Part shown: positions 11,140-24,300 of the stretch, piece after piece
How positions within the stretch are numbered: the first letter of the stretch is position 1
Layout: the number at the start of each line of letters is the position of its first letter
Assembly: GCA_905116865.2 (NCBI GenBank)
Contig: CAJHNH020000693.1
Location: 1 to 64,000, forward strand
Reading direction: 5' to 3'
Length of the DNA stretch: 64,000 nucleotides
Source: Candidula unifasciata
Lineage: Eukaryota > Mollusca > Gastropoda > Stylommatophora > Geomitridae
The notes under the pieces: model-generated
Seen by the model: the letters and a program-made list of their open reading frames with translations, nothing else
The model's database searches: none
Told to the model about the DNA's origin: nothing
Program-made: the position numbers and the translations under genes

Positions 11140-11460
11140 GACAGAATGACATTAAATGTCATCTTAGATAGCATTACATCATATATTGCCATCTCACACA
11201 GCATGACATCAATAGTGTCATCTAAGACAGCATGACATCAAATGTCATCTCAGATAGCATGACATCAAAAAATTTTCGTCTAAGATGGCACGGTATCTAC
11301 TGTCATCTTAGACAGGATCATATCCTAAAATGTTATTTCAGACAACATGAAATTAATTGTCATCTCAGATAGAATGACATCAATAAACTGACAGCTTTGA
11401 TAACATGACTTTCATAAATTGACATCTCAGATAGACTAACATTAAATATCATTTTCATCC
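11140..11460. repeat. Degenerate repeat, left part (split by a LINE)
   Basis: Diverged copies of a unit with ATCTCAGATAGCATGACATC. The same unit resumes at 13855-14000 on the other side of the LINE fragment. Confidence 0.75.
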
Positions 11461-11464
11461 ACAT

Positions 11465-13855
11465 AATCATCCCCTAACACAGCCTGGCGTGGCGACCCAG
11501 TTTCTGCTGACTGATCAGCTCCCTCCACATCTGGCGGTCTAATGCAATGGACCTCATGGCTGCATGCCTAAGGCTTGTCCAGTCTGTCAGAGATGAGTTG
11601 ACATCACAGTACTTGGCGCATTCCCATATGCACTCCGTCCCCATCATCAGCAGCCAGTGCAGAATTCCAATACTAATGGTGCCAGTCGCAGTCTGGTTGT
11701 ATGTCTGTCTTGTCTTTCCTCTGAGTGTAGTGTGATGGCTGAACCCTCTGGCGCACCCAAGTGTATCATTCTCTAGGCTATAATAATCTAGCTTCTCTTC
11801 TGACTTTGTTACTTGTTTCCAAAGGGCTCTGACCCCATTTGTCTTGTCATGTATCAATTCACCACCCAGCCGTGTAGATCCAGCCAGTCTGTCTGCCTGT
11901 TCATTCCCCACCACTCCGGCATGACTTTAAGAAAAGATCCAAAGTATGCTCACTACCCGTGACCTTGCAAGTGAAGCTTGCCACTCTGCTCAAAGGAATC
12001 ATGTCTTCACCTATTTCAGAATGCTTTCAGAGTCCGTTACAATTACGACATATGTATGTATCTTGTTCTCTAGCCACCTGTCAAGCCGCAGAGATCACCT
12101 CCACCTCCATTCTCACGCTAAATGTCATGTTATCATATGCCAGGCTGTCCTGCACTAAAGATTTTCCATTGGCTTTTGCTAAGAAACCCCAGGTACATCT
12201 CTCCGCTCTCAATATAGAACCATCTGTGTAGAAAATCAGATCATCAGGACAAGAATTGACGTGGATCAACTGTTGGACTTCCATCTCCGTAGACCCCGCT
12301 GGCCACTCTCTGCACTCCTCGCCTAATGTGATCATGACCCTACAGAGGTCAGATTTTTCCTTTGGTACTCTGACCCACTCCTCTCCTTGCCCAATGTTCT
12401 CCAGCATGCATACTTGTCTTATTGTGTTTTCTGACTAACCATCCAGGATTTCCCCCTTTTCAGCCTCTGATGCTTAACTGCTTCCACAGCTTTATATAGA
12501 GGGTGCTCTTTATCTGCAGCTACTCTGAGGTATGACTTAGTCTGCAGCACCTTTAGCCTATCTGTAATAGTCAGCAATGCAAGGATGTATTGCATGCACA
12601 CAATCGGGGTATCTCTTGTACATCCCAGGATCACCCCCCATAGCTTCATTCTATATTCTTCGAGACAGTGAGCAAACCCAATCCATAATCAATCACTGAG
12701 ATGATTGCTGGTATAGTGTGAACAGCTCCATGTCAGTTGCTGCCATAATCTTTAGTGTATTTAGACCTTTTTGGCCCTTTGACACAACTGTCTCTATGTG
12801 ATCCTGGAAAGACACGCTTGTGTCAAAGGTGATTCCCAGGTACCACAGTCTGCTGTCTCTCTTGAGGTCCCTGTCATTTATTTTGAGGCTTGGAACATCA
12901 GCTCTAACAATCCTGTTGTCCAAAGAACACCACAGTATGGTTGCCTTTTCTGGGTTGATTACGGCACTCATCTCTGTACACTACTCGATCACCTTATCTA
13001 CTGTCACCTGCAACTCTTGAGCAATTTAATTTTGATCTCTATCCTGCCTATATACAAGAATATCATCTGTAAATGTCAGTATTCTACCAACTCCAGGCAT
13101 TTCCAGGTCTGTAATCTTGCTCGTAAAAACATTGAACAGTACAGGTGAAATTGCAGATCTCTGTGGTAGTCCCGAAGCTATAATACATGGTTCAGCGGTC
13201 TATGAACCCAGGCGGAGAGCTATCCGACGAAAATATAAATCAACTGCTATCGAGTTTACTAACCAAGGACAGAATTCCCCCTCCATAAGCGCTTTCATCA
13301 AGATATTATATCTGACTTTGTTGTAAGCATTTTTTAAATCAAGTGCTGCTACCACCATTTCCAGCCTTTTCTTGAAACATTCGAATCCGTCAAAGGCAAA
13401 AGTGGCTGCATTTGACCATGTATCCTTCCCTGGCTGGTAACTTCCCAAACCTCCTGGAAGCAGCTTTCTCTGTACCAACAATTGTTGTAGCTTACCTGCC
13501 ACTATCTTCTTCAGCACTTTACCAAATGTGTTTTGTAGGGTTATGATCCTAAAGCCGCTGAGTGTTGAATGATCTTTGCCAGGTTTAGGAAGTGTGATCA
13601 GGCAGCTGTGCATCCACTCTTCTGGGACTGAAGCTGTCATCTGCAACAGGTCGGTCATGTCCCTCATATCTGACCCTGTCAGGCCTGGGTGCAGTGTCTT
13701 TCACCCTTTTCAGAACATTTTTCACATCTTCCACCTGTTTGATGTCTTCATAATGTTGATTCTTCATGGCAGCTGACAGATTTTCTCTAAAGTCTGTCAA
13801 ACTCAGTAACACGATCTTTCTTACTCTGCCTCTTCTCCTCTTCCCTTCTACTGTC
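11465..13855 (-). mobile_element. Non-LTR retrotransposon relic: RT and RNase H (I/Nimb-like)
   Basis: Minus-strand fragments in order: RT fingers/palm (13.7-13.2 kb: VPEEWMHSCLITLPKPGKD, GFRIITLQNTFGKVLKKI, AALDLKNAYNKV), RT thumb (12.97-12.69 kb: YLGITFDTSVSFQDHI), connection (12.65-12.42 kb: GCTRDTP, LRVAADKEHPLY), RNase H start (12.4-12.08 kb: CREWPAGSTEMEVQQL, LIFYTDGSI) and RNase H end (11.9-11.47 kb: VGNEQADRLAGS, then [18 protein letters not shown]). Frames are broken by stops and shifts, and the YADD palm segment near 13.1 kb is not intact, so it is dead. Known: RT plus RNase H copy element RNA into the genome by target-primed reverse transcription. It interrupts a tandem repeat. Confidence 0.88.
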
Positions 13856-14000
13856 ATTTTAGATAGCATAAAATCAATAAACTGACATCTCAGATGGCAT
13901 GAAATCGAACTTACATCTCAGATAGTCTTAAATAAATAAATTTACATCTCAGATAGCCTTTAATCAATACACTTTCATCTGAGATTGCATGAAATCAACT
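13855..14000. repeat. Degenerate repeat, right part
   Basis: Units such as ACATCTCAGATGGCATGAAA continue the 11140-11460 repeat after the LINE. Confidence 0.75.
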
Positions 14001-14114
14001 TTATTTTTAACAATTTATTCAATGAAGAAATGCAGCAGTCAAAAAAGTGTTTGATAAATATCCCTACATTCCCAGAACATCAAGCACATTCTACAAAGAG
14101 AAGATTATGTACTA

Positions 14115-14760
14115 CCAGAGCTGATGCATCAACATCAGATATCAGTGCACCTCTACCCAGAGCTGATCCATCAACACCAGATACCAGTGCACCGCTACTC
14201 AGAGCTGACCCATCAACATCAGATATCAGTGCACTTCTACCCAGAGCTGATCCATCAAAATCATATATCAGTGCACCTCTACCCAGAGCTGATCCATCAA
14301 CATCAGATATCAGTGCACCTCTACCCAGAGCTGACCCATCAACATCAGATATCAGTGCACCTCTATCCAGAGCTGATCCATCAACATCAGATATCAGTGC
14401 ACCTCTACCCAGAGCTGATCCATCAACATCAGATACCAGTGCATCACTACCCAGAGCTGACCCATCAACATCAGATACCAGTGCACTTCTACTCAGAGTT
14501 GACCCATCATCATCAGATACCAGTGCACCTCTACTCAGAGTTGACCCATCAACACCAGATACCAGTGCATTGCTACTCAGAGCTGATCCATCAACATCAG
14601 ATACCAGTGCACCTCTACTCAGAGTTGACCCATCATCATCAGATACCAGTGCACCTCTACCCAGAGCTGACCCATCAACATCAGATACCAGTGCACCTCT
14701 ACTCAGAGTTGACCCATCATCATCAGATACCAGTGCATCGCTACTCAGTGCTTCACAGAT
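14115..14760. repeat. 42-bp minisatellite, about 15 copies
   Basis: Unit CTACCCAGAGCTGATCCATC, AACATCAGATATCAGTGCAC, CT. As 42 is a multiple of 3, two plus-strand frames stay open (ADPSTSDISAPLPR; HQHQISVHLYPELI). Sub-types differ by CATC/ACATC and CTACTC/CTACCC. No start context, splice sites or domain supports a gene. Confidence 0.95.
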
Positions 14761-14779
14761 TTATAACCATTGAACTGTA

Positions 14780-15207
14780 AAATAAAGAAGCGTACATCGA
14801 CAATATAGACATTTTATGGTACTAGCAGCAACATCAATCAACAGCAACATTTCTCTACAATATTCCAATTGCCAATTTCCCATTATCATTTTTTTTAAAA
14901 TAAAGCAACACATAATATGAACTACCACAAAACAATGCTGCGCTTAACTGACAGAAATGAAGCACACATAAGCTTACGTTGCTGTGTAATGTACCTCCTG
15001 GGGGGGGGGGGGGGGGGGACACAAAACAAAAACAAATAAACAATTTATTTTGTGAGTACAAGGCAAGTAGCTGGCAATTAGAACACACACAAAATATTTG
15101 TCTGTCCACAAACTGTAGATGATGATTTCAAACTTGTACAGGAACTAAACAACAAGCATATTCTCTCTGCATTCAGTGATGAGCTATGTTGCTGCCTCTT
15201 GCTGCAT
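14780..15207 (-). other. Probable 3' UTR of the SPECC1L-like gene
   Basis: Downstream of the TGA there is an AATAAA on the minus strand (15044-15049), about 160 bases after the stop, which could be the polyadenylation signal. Beyond it lies a homopolymer of 18 to 19 C on the minus strand (15001-15019). No other coding sequence is seen. Confidence 0.5.
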
Positions 15208-15306
15208 TCATGTCTTGTCTACCTCAAAGTGTCTGTATATAGCTGTAACATAGTTCATCACAGCTTGCCAGTCAGGCCTCTCCATGGACACCATGTCATT
15301 GATGTT
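15208..15306 (-). CDS. SPECC1L: SPECC1L-like exon 13 (last coding exon)
   Basis: 99 bases including TGA. Acceptor CTCCTGTTGCAG. Encodes [20 protein letters not shown] then [12 protein letters not shown] and stop, matching vertebrate [20 protein letters not shown] and AIYKYFET. The acceptor is the innermost copy of a tandem repeat, so alternative acceptors lie every 30 bases upstream. Confidence 0.95.
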   Translation of the reverse strand, partial: NINDMVSMERPDWQAVMNYVTAIYRHFEVDKT

Positions 15307-18300
15307 CTGCAACAGGAGAAGTTCATCAATTACATTCTGCAACAGGAGAAGTTCATCAATTACATTCTGCAACAGGAGAAGTTCATCAATTACATTCTGC
15401 ATCAGGAGAAGTTCATCAATTACATTCTGCAAGAGAAGTTAATCAGTTACAATCAACATTCTGCAAGAGGAGAAGTTTATCAGTTACTTTCAACATTCTG
15501 CAAGAGGAGAAGTTCATCAGTTACATTCAAAATTCTGCAACATGACAAGTTAATAAGTTACATTCAACATTCTGCAACAGGAGAAGTTAATCAGTTACAT
15601 TCAACATTTAGGCCCCTCATGTAAACTAACACAGTATTAAGCACACACACCGAAAGCATACTGAAAAAAAAGGTGAAGACAGGGATGCTTCGAGCAAAGT
15701 AGCAAGCTTCACTGGACAGGGTCACGGGTAGTGAGCATACTTTAGATCTTTTCTCCAGGTCATGACGGCGTGGTGGGGAATGAACAGGCAGACAAATTGG
15801 CTGGATCTGCACCACTGGGTGGTGAACTGATACATAACAAGACAGATGTGGTCAAGGCCCTTTGGGAACAAGCAATGGAATCAGTAGAGAAACAAGATTA
15901 TTATGATCTGGAGAGAATGAGGCATCTGGGTATAACCAGAGGGTCAGGCCGGTTGACTACACTCAGAGGAAAGGCAAGACGGACATACAACCAGATTGTG
16001 ACCGGTACCACCAGTACTGGAACTCTGCGCTGGCTGCTGAAAATGAAGACTGAGCATGCATGGGAATGCCCCAAGTGCAGTGATGTCAGTTCTTGACTCA
16101 CCAGCTGTAGCTGAGAACACAGAATTTGTGTCAGTAGCTTTATAAACATGGACATTAATTGTTAGTGCACTTTTCTAATCTGTGATCTTTCTTATATTTT
16201 AAACAATGTATTTCAGTTGCATTTTTAAAATAGATTAATAAATATGTGAAAGCTATTTGTGCCTCTAACTTGGCCCATGTCTAAGTGAAATGACAACAAA
16301 TACATACCAGAGTTGCTTTGATTCCGACACTTTCTCCTGCACTGAAGGCAATCGTTAGGTTCCTCCTCTGCAATGAAAATGTAAAGATGTGCTAATCACA
16401 TGAGAAAGCTGGCAACAATTTAATACAAGGAAACAAAATGTTCAAATGAAATGCAATCAGAAATTAACCGCCTTTTTTCTCAGTATTTATTTATTTTATA
16501 TGCAAACTGTTGGTTTAGTTCTTCTTTAGTTCTCAGATGCGCTCTGACTTCGAAGAATAGCCCCCAATTAGTGAACTTATACACTAAATGCTTGTTGCGG
16601 GGCAGTAGGCCATTCCCCCAATCCAATGAGCCCCTAGAACAAGCAGGCAAATCAGTCACTCTTTACAGGTATTTTACATGTGCTAACTGGGCTATTAGAA
16701 TGTGTGCTAACTGGGCTATTAGAATGTGTGCTAACTGGGCTATTAGAATGTGTGCTAACTGGTCTATTAGAATGTGTGCTAACTGGGCTATTAGAATGTG
16801 TGCTAACTGGGCTATTAGAATGTGTGCTAACTGGGCTATTAGAATGTGTGCTAACTGGGCTATTAGAATGTGTGCTAACTGGGCTATTAGAATGTGTCCT
16901 AACTGGGCTATTAGAATGTGTGCTAACTGGGCTATTAGAATGTGTGCTAACTGGGCTATTCGAATGTTTGCTAACTGGGCTATTAGAATGTGTGCTAACT
17001 GGACTATTAGAATGTGTGCTAACTGGGATATTAGAATGTGTGCTAACTGGGCTATTAGAATGTGTGCTAACTGGGCTATTAGAATGTGTGCTAACTGGGC
17101 TATTGGAATGTGTGCTAACTGGACTATTAGAATGTGTGCTAACTGGGCTATTAGAATGTGTGCTAACTGGCTTATTAGAATGTGTGCTAACTGGGCTATT
17201 AGAATGTTTGCTAACTGGGCTATTAGAATGTGTGCTAACTGGGCTATTAGAATGTGTGCTAACTGGCTTATTAGAATATGTGCTAACTGGGCTATTAGAA
17301 TGTTTGCTAACTGGGCTATTAGAATGTGTGCTAACTGGGCTATTGGAATGTGTGCTAACTGGGCTATTAAAATGTTTGCTAAGGCTATTAGAATGTGTGC
17401 TAACTGGGCTATTAGAATGTGTGCTAACTGGGCTATTAGAATGTGTGCTAACTGGGCTATTAGAATGTGTGTGTGCTATTGGGTGTGCTAATTAGAGAAT
17501 GTGTGCTAACTGGGCTATTAGAATGTGTGCTAACTGGGCTATTAGAATGTGTGCTAACTGGGCTATTAGAATGTGTGCTAACTGGGCTATTAGAATGTGT
17601 CCTAACTGGACTATTAGCATGTGTGCTAACTGGACTATTAGCATGTGTGCTAACTGGGCTATTAGAATGTGTGCTAACTGGGCTATTAGAATGTGTGCTA
17701 AATGGGCTATTAGAATGTGTGCTAACAGGACTATTAGAATGTGTGCTAACTGGGCTATCAGAATGTGTCCTAACTGGGCTATTGGAATGTGTGCTAACTG
17801 GGCTATTAGAATGTGTCCTAACTGGGCTATTGGAATGTGTGCTAACTGGACTATTGGAATGTGTGCTAACTGGGCTATTAGAATGTGTGCTAACTGGGCT
17901 ATTAGAATGTGTGCTAACTGGGCTATTAGAATGTGTGCTAACTGGGCTATTAGAATGTGTGCTAACTGGGCTATTAGAATGTGTGCTAACTGGGCTATTA
18001 GAATGTGTGTTAACTTGGCTATTAGAATGTGTGCTAACTGGGCTATTAGAATGTGTGCTAACTGGGCTATTAGAATGTGTGCTAACTGGGCTATTAGAAT
18101 GTTTGCTAACTGGGCTATTAGAATGTGTGCTAACTGGACTATTAGAATGTGTGCTAACTGGGATATTAGAATGTGTGCTAACTGGGCTATTAGAATGTGT
18201 GCTAACTGGGCTATTAGAATGTGTGCTAACTGGGCTATTAGAATGTGTGCTAACTGGGCTATTAGAATGTGTGCTAACTGGGCTATTAGAATGTGTGCTA

Positions 18301-21300
18301 ACTGGACTATTAGAATGTGTGCTAACTGGGTTATTAGAATGTGTGCTAACAGGACTATTAGAATGTGTGCTAACTGGGCTATTAGAATGTGTCCTAACTG
18401 GGCTATTGGAATGTGTGCTAACTGGGCTATTAGAATGTGTCCTAACTGGGCTATTGGAATGTGTGCTAACTGGACTATTGGAATGTGTGCTAACTGGGCT
18501 ATTAGAATGTGTGCTAACTGGGCTATTAGAATGTGTGCTAACTGGGCTATTAGAATGTGTGCTAACTGGGCAATTATAATGTGTGCTAACTGGGCTATTA
18601 GAATGTGTGCTAACTGGACTATTAGAATGTGTGCTAACTGGGCTATTAGAATGTGTGCTAACTGGGCTATTGGAATGTGTGCTAACTGGGCTATTAGAAT
18701 GTGTCCTAACTGGGCTATTGGAATGTGTGCTAACTGGACTATTAGAATGTGTGCTAACGGGACTATTAGAATGTGTGCTAACTGGGCTATTAGAATGTGT
18801 GCTAACTGGGCTATTGGAATGTGTGCTAACTGGGCTATTAGAATGTGTGCTAACTGGGCTATTAGAATGTGTGCTAACTGGGCTATTGGAATGTGTGCTA
18901 ACTGGGCTATTGGAATGTGTGCTAACTGGGCTATTGAAATGTGTGCTAACTGGGCTATTGGAATGTGTGCTAACTGGGCTATTGGAATGTGTGCTAACTG
19001 GGCTATTGGAATGTGTGCTAACTGGGCTATTGGAATGTGTGCTAACTGGGCTATTAGAATGTGTGCTAACTGGACTATTAGAATGTGTGCTAACTGGACT
19101 ATTAGAATGTGTGCTAACTGGGCTATTGGAATGTGTGCTGACTGGACTATTAGAATGTGTGCTAACTGGGCTATTAGAATGTGTGCTAACTGGGGTATTG
19201 GAATGTGTGCTAACTGGGCTATTGGAATGTGTGCTAACTGGGCTATTAGAATGTGTGCTAACTGGGCTATTAGAATGTGTGCTAACTGGGCTATTGGAAT
19301 GTGTGCTAACTGGGCTATTAGAATGTGTGCTAACTGGGCTATTAGAATGTGTGCTAACTTGGCTATTGGAATGTGTGCTAATTAAACAATCATAAACCTT
19401 AGACAATGAGGCAGTTTATGGAATGGTATACAATGTGGTGTGATATCGCTACCTATTTCACAACAGTACTGTAAAAGACTACCACTTGTTACTTTACTAG
19501 GTCAAGCATTTGATCCTGACTGGTTACTCGTTGAGAAACACTTCTTCTGCCCAACATATAGGAGGGCAAGTCAATCAGTAAGTCACAAATGACTGTTTAA
19601 AAAAGCACACAAAAACTAAAGATGATAAAAACTTTACAACAGCACATTGTTCTTTAAAGGTATACTCCATAAGTATGGTCGCCATTTTGTTTCTGTGTTG
19701 GGAACATGCATGCAACACCCAGCGCCATCTAATGGACGGAGACATAAAGTTTGATGTTGCTGTCACATAATGACACATTTACAAACCACCAACTACATTT
19801 TCCTGCCATCCCATAACCATTTGTGACTGACTTATTGACTTCCACTGGTAATTTAGTTATTTTAGTGCTATTTCTGTTTCTAGTTGTCTTTGTTATTATG
19901 TTTTACAATACACACATAACTTATGCACATGTTAGTATGAAACTGTTCAATAATTAAGCACAAAATTGTTAGAATCACAAGGAGACAAGTATTTATAGAT
20001 TCTAAATAGTGCAAAACAGGGTTACTAAGATAAGTGTAGTGACACTATGTTGTGTACATTCACAAATTGCTGAGACAAGCCCATAAACAAACACAGAGAT
20101 CATATCTACCTTATCCTCGGAGGTGAGCTCACAGTAAGGAATCTTCTCAGGCACATAGCTGTGCAACAAGACACACAAGCCCACAAACAATGACAGAGAT
20201 CATATCTACCTTATCCTCGGAGGTGAGCTCACAGTAAGGAATCTTCTCAGGCACATAGCTGTGCAACAAGGCACACAAGCCCACAAACAACGACAGAGAT
20301 CATATCTACCTTATCCTCAGAGGTGAGCTCACAGTAAGGAATCTTCTCAGGCACATAGCTGTGCAACAAGGCACAGAAGCCCAGCCCATCATTCCAGCTG
20401 CTGCTAAAGTTGGTGATGTCAGTGTTCTGTAATTTCAAGAGCAGTGATCATTAGGATGGCTAGTGAGATAGTTGACAGCTTGGTTTCAATCCTTGGTCCA
20501 CAGCATATTTATTGACACACAAGAATGGCTTGTGAGATAGTTGACAGCTTGGTTTCAATCCTTGGTCCACAGCATATTTATTGACACACAAGAATGGCTT
20601 GTGAGATAGTTGACAGCTTGGTTTCAATCCTTGGTCCACAGCATATTTATTGACACACAAAAATGGCTTGTGAGATAGTTTACAGCTTAGTTTCAATCCT
20701 TGGTCCACAGCATATTTATTGACACACAAGAATGGCTTGTGAGATAGTTGACAGCTTAGTTTCAATCCTTGGTCCACAGCAAATTTATTGACACACAAGA
20801 ATGGCTTGTGAGATAGTTGACAGCTTAGTTTCAATCCTTGGTCCACAGCATATTTATTGACACACAAGAATGGCTTGTGAGATAGTTGACAGCTTAGTTT
20901 CAATCCTTGGTCCACAGCATATTTATTGACACACAAGAATGGCTTGTGAGATAGTTGACAGCTTGGTTTCAATCCTTGGTCCACAGCATATTTATTGACA
21001 CACAAGAATGGCTTGTGAGATAGTTGACAGCTTGGTTTCAATCCTTGGTGCACAGCATATTTATTGACACACAAGAATGGCTTGTGAGATAGTTGACAGC
21101 TTGGTTTCAATCCTTGGTCCACAGCATATTTATTGACACACAAGAATGGCTTGTGAGATAGTTTACAGCTTGGTTTCAATCCTTGGTCCACAGCATATTT
21201 ATTGACACACAAGAATGGCTTGTGAGATAGTAGTTTACAGCTTGGTTTCAATCCTTGGTCCACAGCATATTTATTGACACACAAGAATGGCTTGTGAGAT

Positions 21301-24300
21301 AGTTGACAGCTTGGTTTCAATCCTTGGTCCACAGCATATTTATTGACACACAAGAATGGCTTGTGAGATAGTTGACAGCTTGGTTTCAATCCTTGGTCCA
21401 CAGCATATTTATTGACACACAAGAATGGCTTGTGAGATAGTTGACAGCTTGGTTTCAATCCTTGGTCCACAGCATATTTATTGACACACGAGAATGTTAT
21501 GTTTCTTGCACACAAAATATATTTGTTACATGAGATATATGAAGTAACACAAACACTTATGAGAAAAATAAAGCAATCATATCATTATCAGATAATCTGT
21601 GCAATAAACATCCCTGACATCTTGTGTCATGTGATGTTACCTCCATACAATAAACATCCCTAACATCATGTGCCATTATATGTTATATCTGTTTTTTTTT
21701 ACATATCCTTAAAATCATGTTCATATAGTTATACCACAGACGTATCTATGCAAAAAACATCATGTGCCATTTAAAGTGCTATCACAGTTGTATCTGCAAA
21801 AAACATCATGTGCCCTATGTTGTACATATATACAATGAACATAGTTAACATCATGTACCATGTAATGTTCTATCTGTAATTTACATGTCGTTAAAATCAG
21901 AAACCATGTAATTTTCTGTTTTTAACTGGTAATGTTCTAGCTTTAAAAAACAAATCATGTGCCATGTAATGTTCTATCTGCACAAAACAAATCATGTGCC
22001 ATGTAATGTTCTATCTGCACAAAACAAATCATGTGCCATGTAATGTTCTATCTGCACAAAACAAATCATGTGCCATGTAATGTTCTATCTGCACAAAACA
22101 AATCATGTGCCATGTAATGTTCTATCTGCACAAAACAAATCATGTGCCATGTAATGTTCTATCTGCACAAAACAAATCATGTGCCATATAATGTTCTATC
22201 TGCACAAAACAAATCATGTGCCATATAATGTTCTATCTGCACAAAACAAATCATGTGCCATATAATGTTCTATCTGCACAAAACAAATCATGTGCCATGT
22301 AATGTTCTATCTGCACAAAACAAATCATGAGCCATGTGATGTTCTATCTGCACAAAACAAATCATGTGCTTTGCATGAGGTCATGATGTTGTAAGCTCTG
22401 CATGAGGTCATGATGTTGTAAGCTTTGCATGAGGTCATGATGTTGTAAGCTTTGCATGAGGTCATGATGTTGTAAGCTTTGCATGAGGTCATGATGTTGT
22501 AAGCTTTGCATGAGGTCATGTTGTTGTAAGCTTTGCATGAGGTCAAGATGCTGTAAGCTTTGCATGAGGTCATGATGTTGTAAGCTTTGCACGAGGTCAT
22601 GATGTTGTAAGCTTTGCATGACATCATGATGCTGTAAGCTTTGCATGAGGTCATGATGTTGTAAGCTCTGCATGACGTCATGATGCTGTAAGCTTTGCAT
22701 GAGGTCATGATGTTGTAAGCTTTGCATGAGGTCATGATGTTGTAAGCTTTGCATGAGGTCATGATGTTGTAAGCTCTGCATGAGGTCATGATGTTGTAAG
22801 ATTTGCATGAAGTCATGATGTTGGAAGCTCTGCATGAGGTCATGATGTTGTAAGCTTTGCATGAGGTCATGATGTTGTAAGCTTTGCATAAGGTCATGAT
22901 GTTGGAAGCTCTGCATGAGGTCATTATGTTGTAAGCTTTGCATTAGGTCATGATGTTGTAAGCTTTGCATAAGGTCATGATGTTGTAAGCTTTGCATAAG
23001 GTCATGATGTTGTAAGCTTTGCATAAGGTACATGAGGAGAAATACAAGTTGATTTTGTTGATTGGAAAGATAGCCCTCTTGCAATTTAATTTTGTTGGCA
23101 GCTGGGCCAATATTATTCTCCTAATTGAAAATTGCTTGTTTAGTTGCTTTCTTGTTACCAACAAGTGACCTGTTATGTTTATGACATGGACATTTTCTTG
23201 TAACTGAGCTACTAGATTTCTTCTTGTTTCCATGCTAACAAGAAATATCAATAGTTTTAACCTGACACAGGAGTAAAAGCATACAAAGCTAAACATCTGT
23301 CTACAAATGACACCAGAATAGTCCAGAATCAGTGTCATGTGTTGATAAGTGTGAGTTAAATCATTAGAGTTAGCACCCCTCATAAAGTGTTTTTTTTTTT
23401 TAATATATAATTTCCTGTTGGTGAATTATGTGAAAATAAAGTACATAAACATGCATATAAATAAAAAATAATGACACCTAAATTCTAAATAACTAACCAG
23501 AATAATAAATAAATCCATGTGATTCCCAAATATGCTCTTTACACAAAGAATATATGTTGTGAAAATTTTCATCAGTTTTTGAGGGATAAAGGATATGCAT
23601 TCTGTATAGATATAACATCTTATGGCACATGATGAGTTTTGTGCAGATATAAGATTACATGGCACATGATGAGTTGTGTGCAGATAGAAGATTACATGGC
23701 TCATGATTTGTTTTGTGCAGATAGAACATTACATGGCACATGATTTGTTTTGTGCAGATAGAACATCACATGGCTCATGATTTGTTTTGTGCAGATAGAA
23801 TATCACATCCCAAACACTGCACATGTATACCAAACACTGCACATGTATCCCAAAAACTTCACATGTATCCCAAACACTTCACATGTATTCCAAAAACTTC
23901 ACATGTATCCCAAACACTGCACATGTATACCAAACACTGCACATGTATCCGAAACACTTCACATGTATCCCAAACACTGCACATGTATACCAAACACTGC
24001 ACATGTATCCCAAAAACTTCACATGTATCCCAAACACTGCACATGTATCCCAAACACTGCACATGTATACCAAACACTGCACATGTATCCCAAACACTTC
24101 ACATGTATCCCAAACACTGCACATGTATACCAAACACTGCACATGTATCCGAAACACTTCACATGTATCCCAAACACTGCACATGTATTCCAAACACTGC
24201 ACATGTATCCTAAACACTTCACATGTACCCCAAACAAGTCACATGTATCCTAAACACTTCACATGCACCCCAAACATGTCACATGTATCCCAAACACTTC

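Noticed and set aside
13985..14780. 262- and 218-codon frames with 14-residue repeats
   Set aside because: Two frames of the same 42-bp array are open at once, the sign of repeat structure and not of coding selection.
17460..19406. 648-codon minus-strand frame (STHSNSPV repeats) as a secreted or structural protein
   Set aside because: It is the 24-bp array read in a stop-free frame, other frames are equally open, and it lies wholly within an intron of the SPECC1L-like gene.
20455..21495. Repeated AATAAA on the minus strand as polyadenylation signals
   Set aside because: They lie in intron 10 within a repeat unit, and conserved exons 11-13 follow downstream; premature polyadenylation cannot be excluded but has no support.
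20460..21515. 351-codon frame with 23-residue Cys-containing repeats
   Set aside because: Product of a 69-bp array in intron 10; no start context, signal peptide or splice support.
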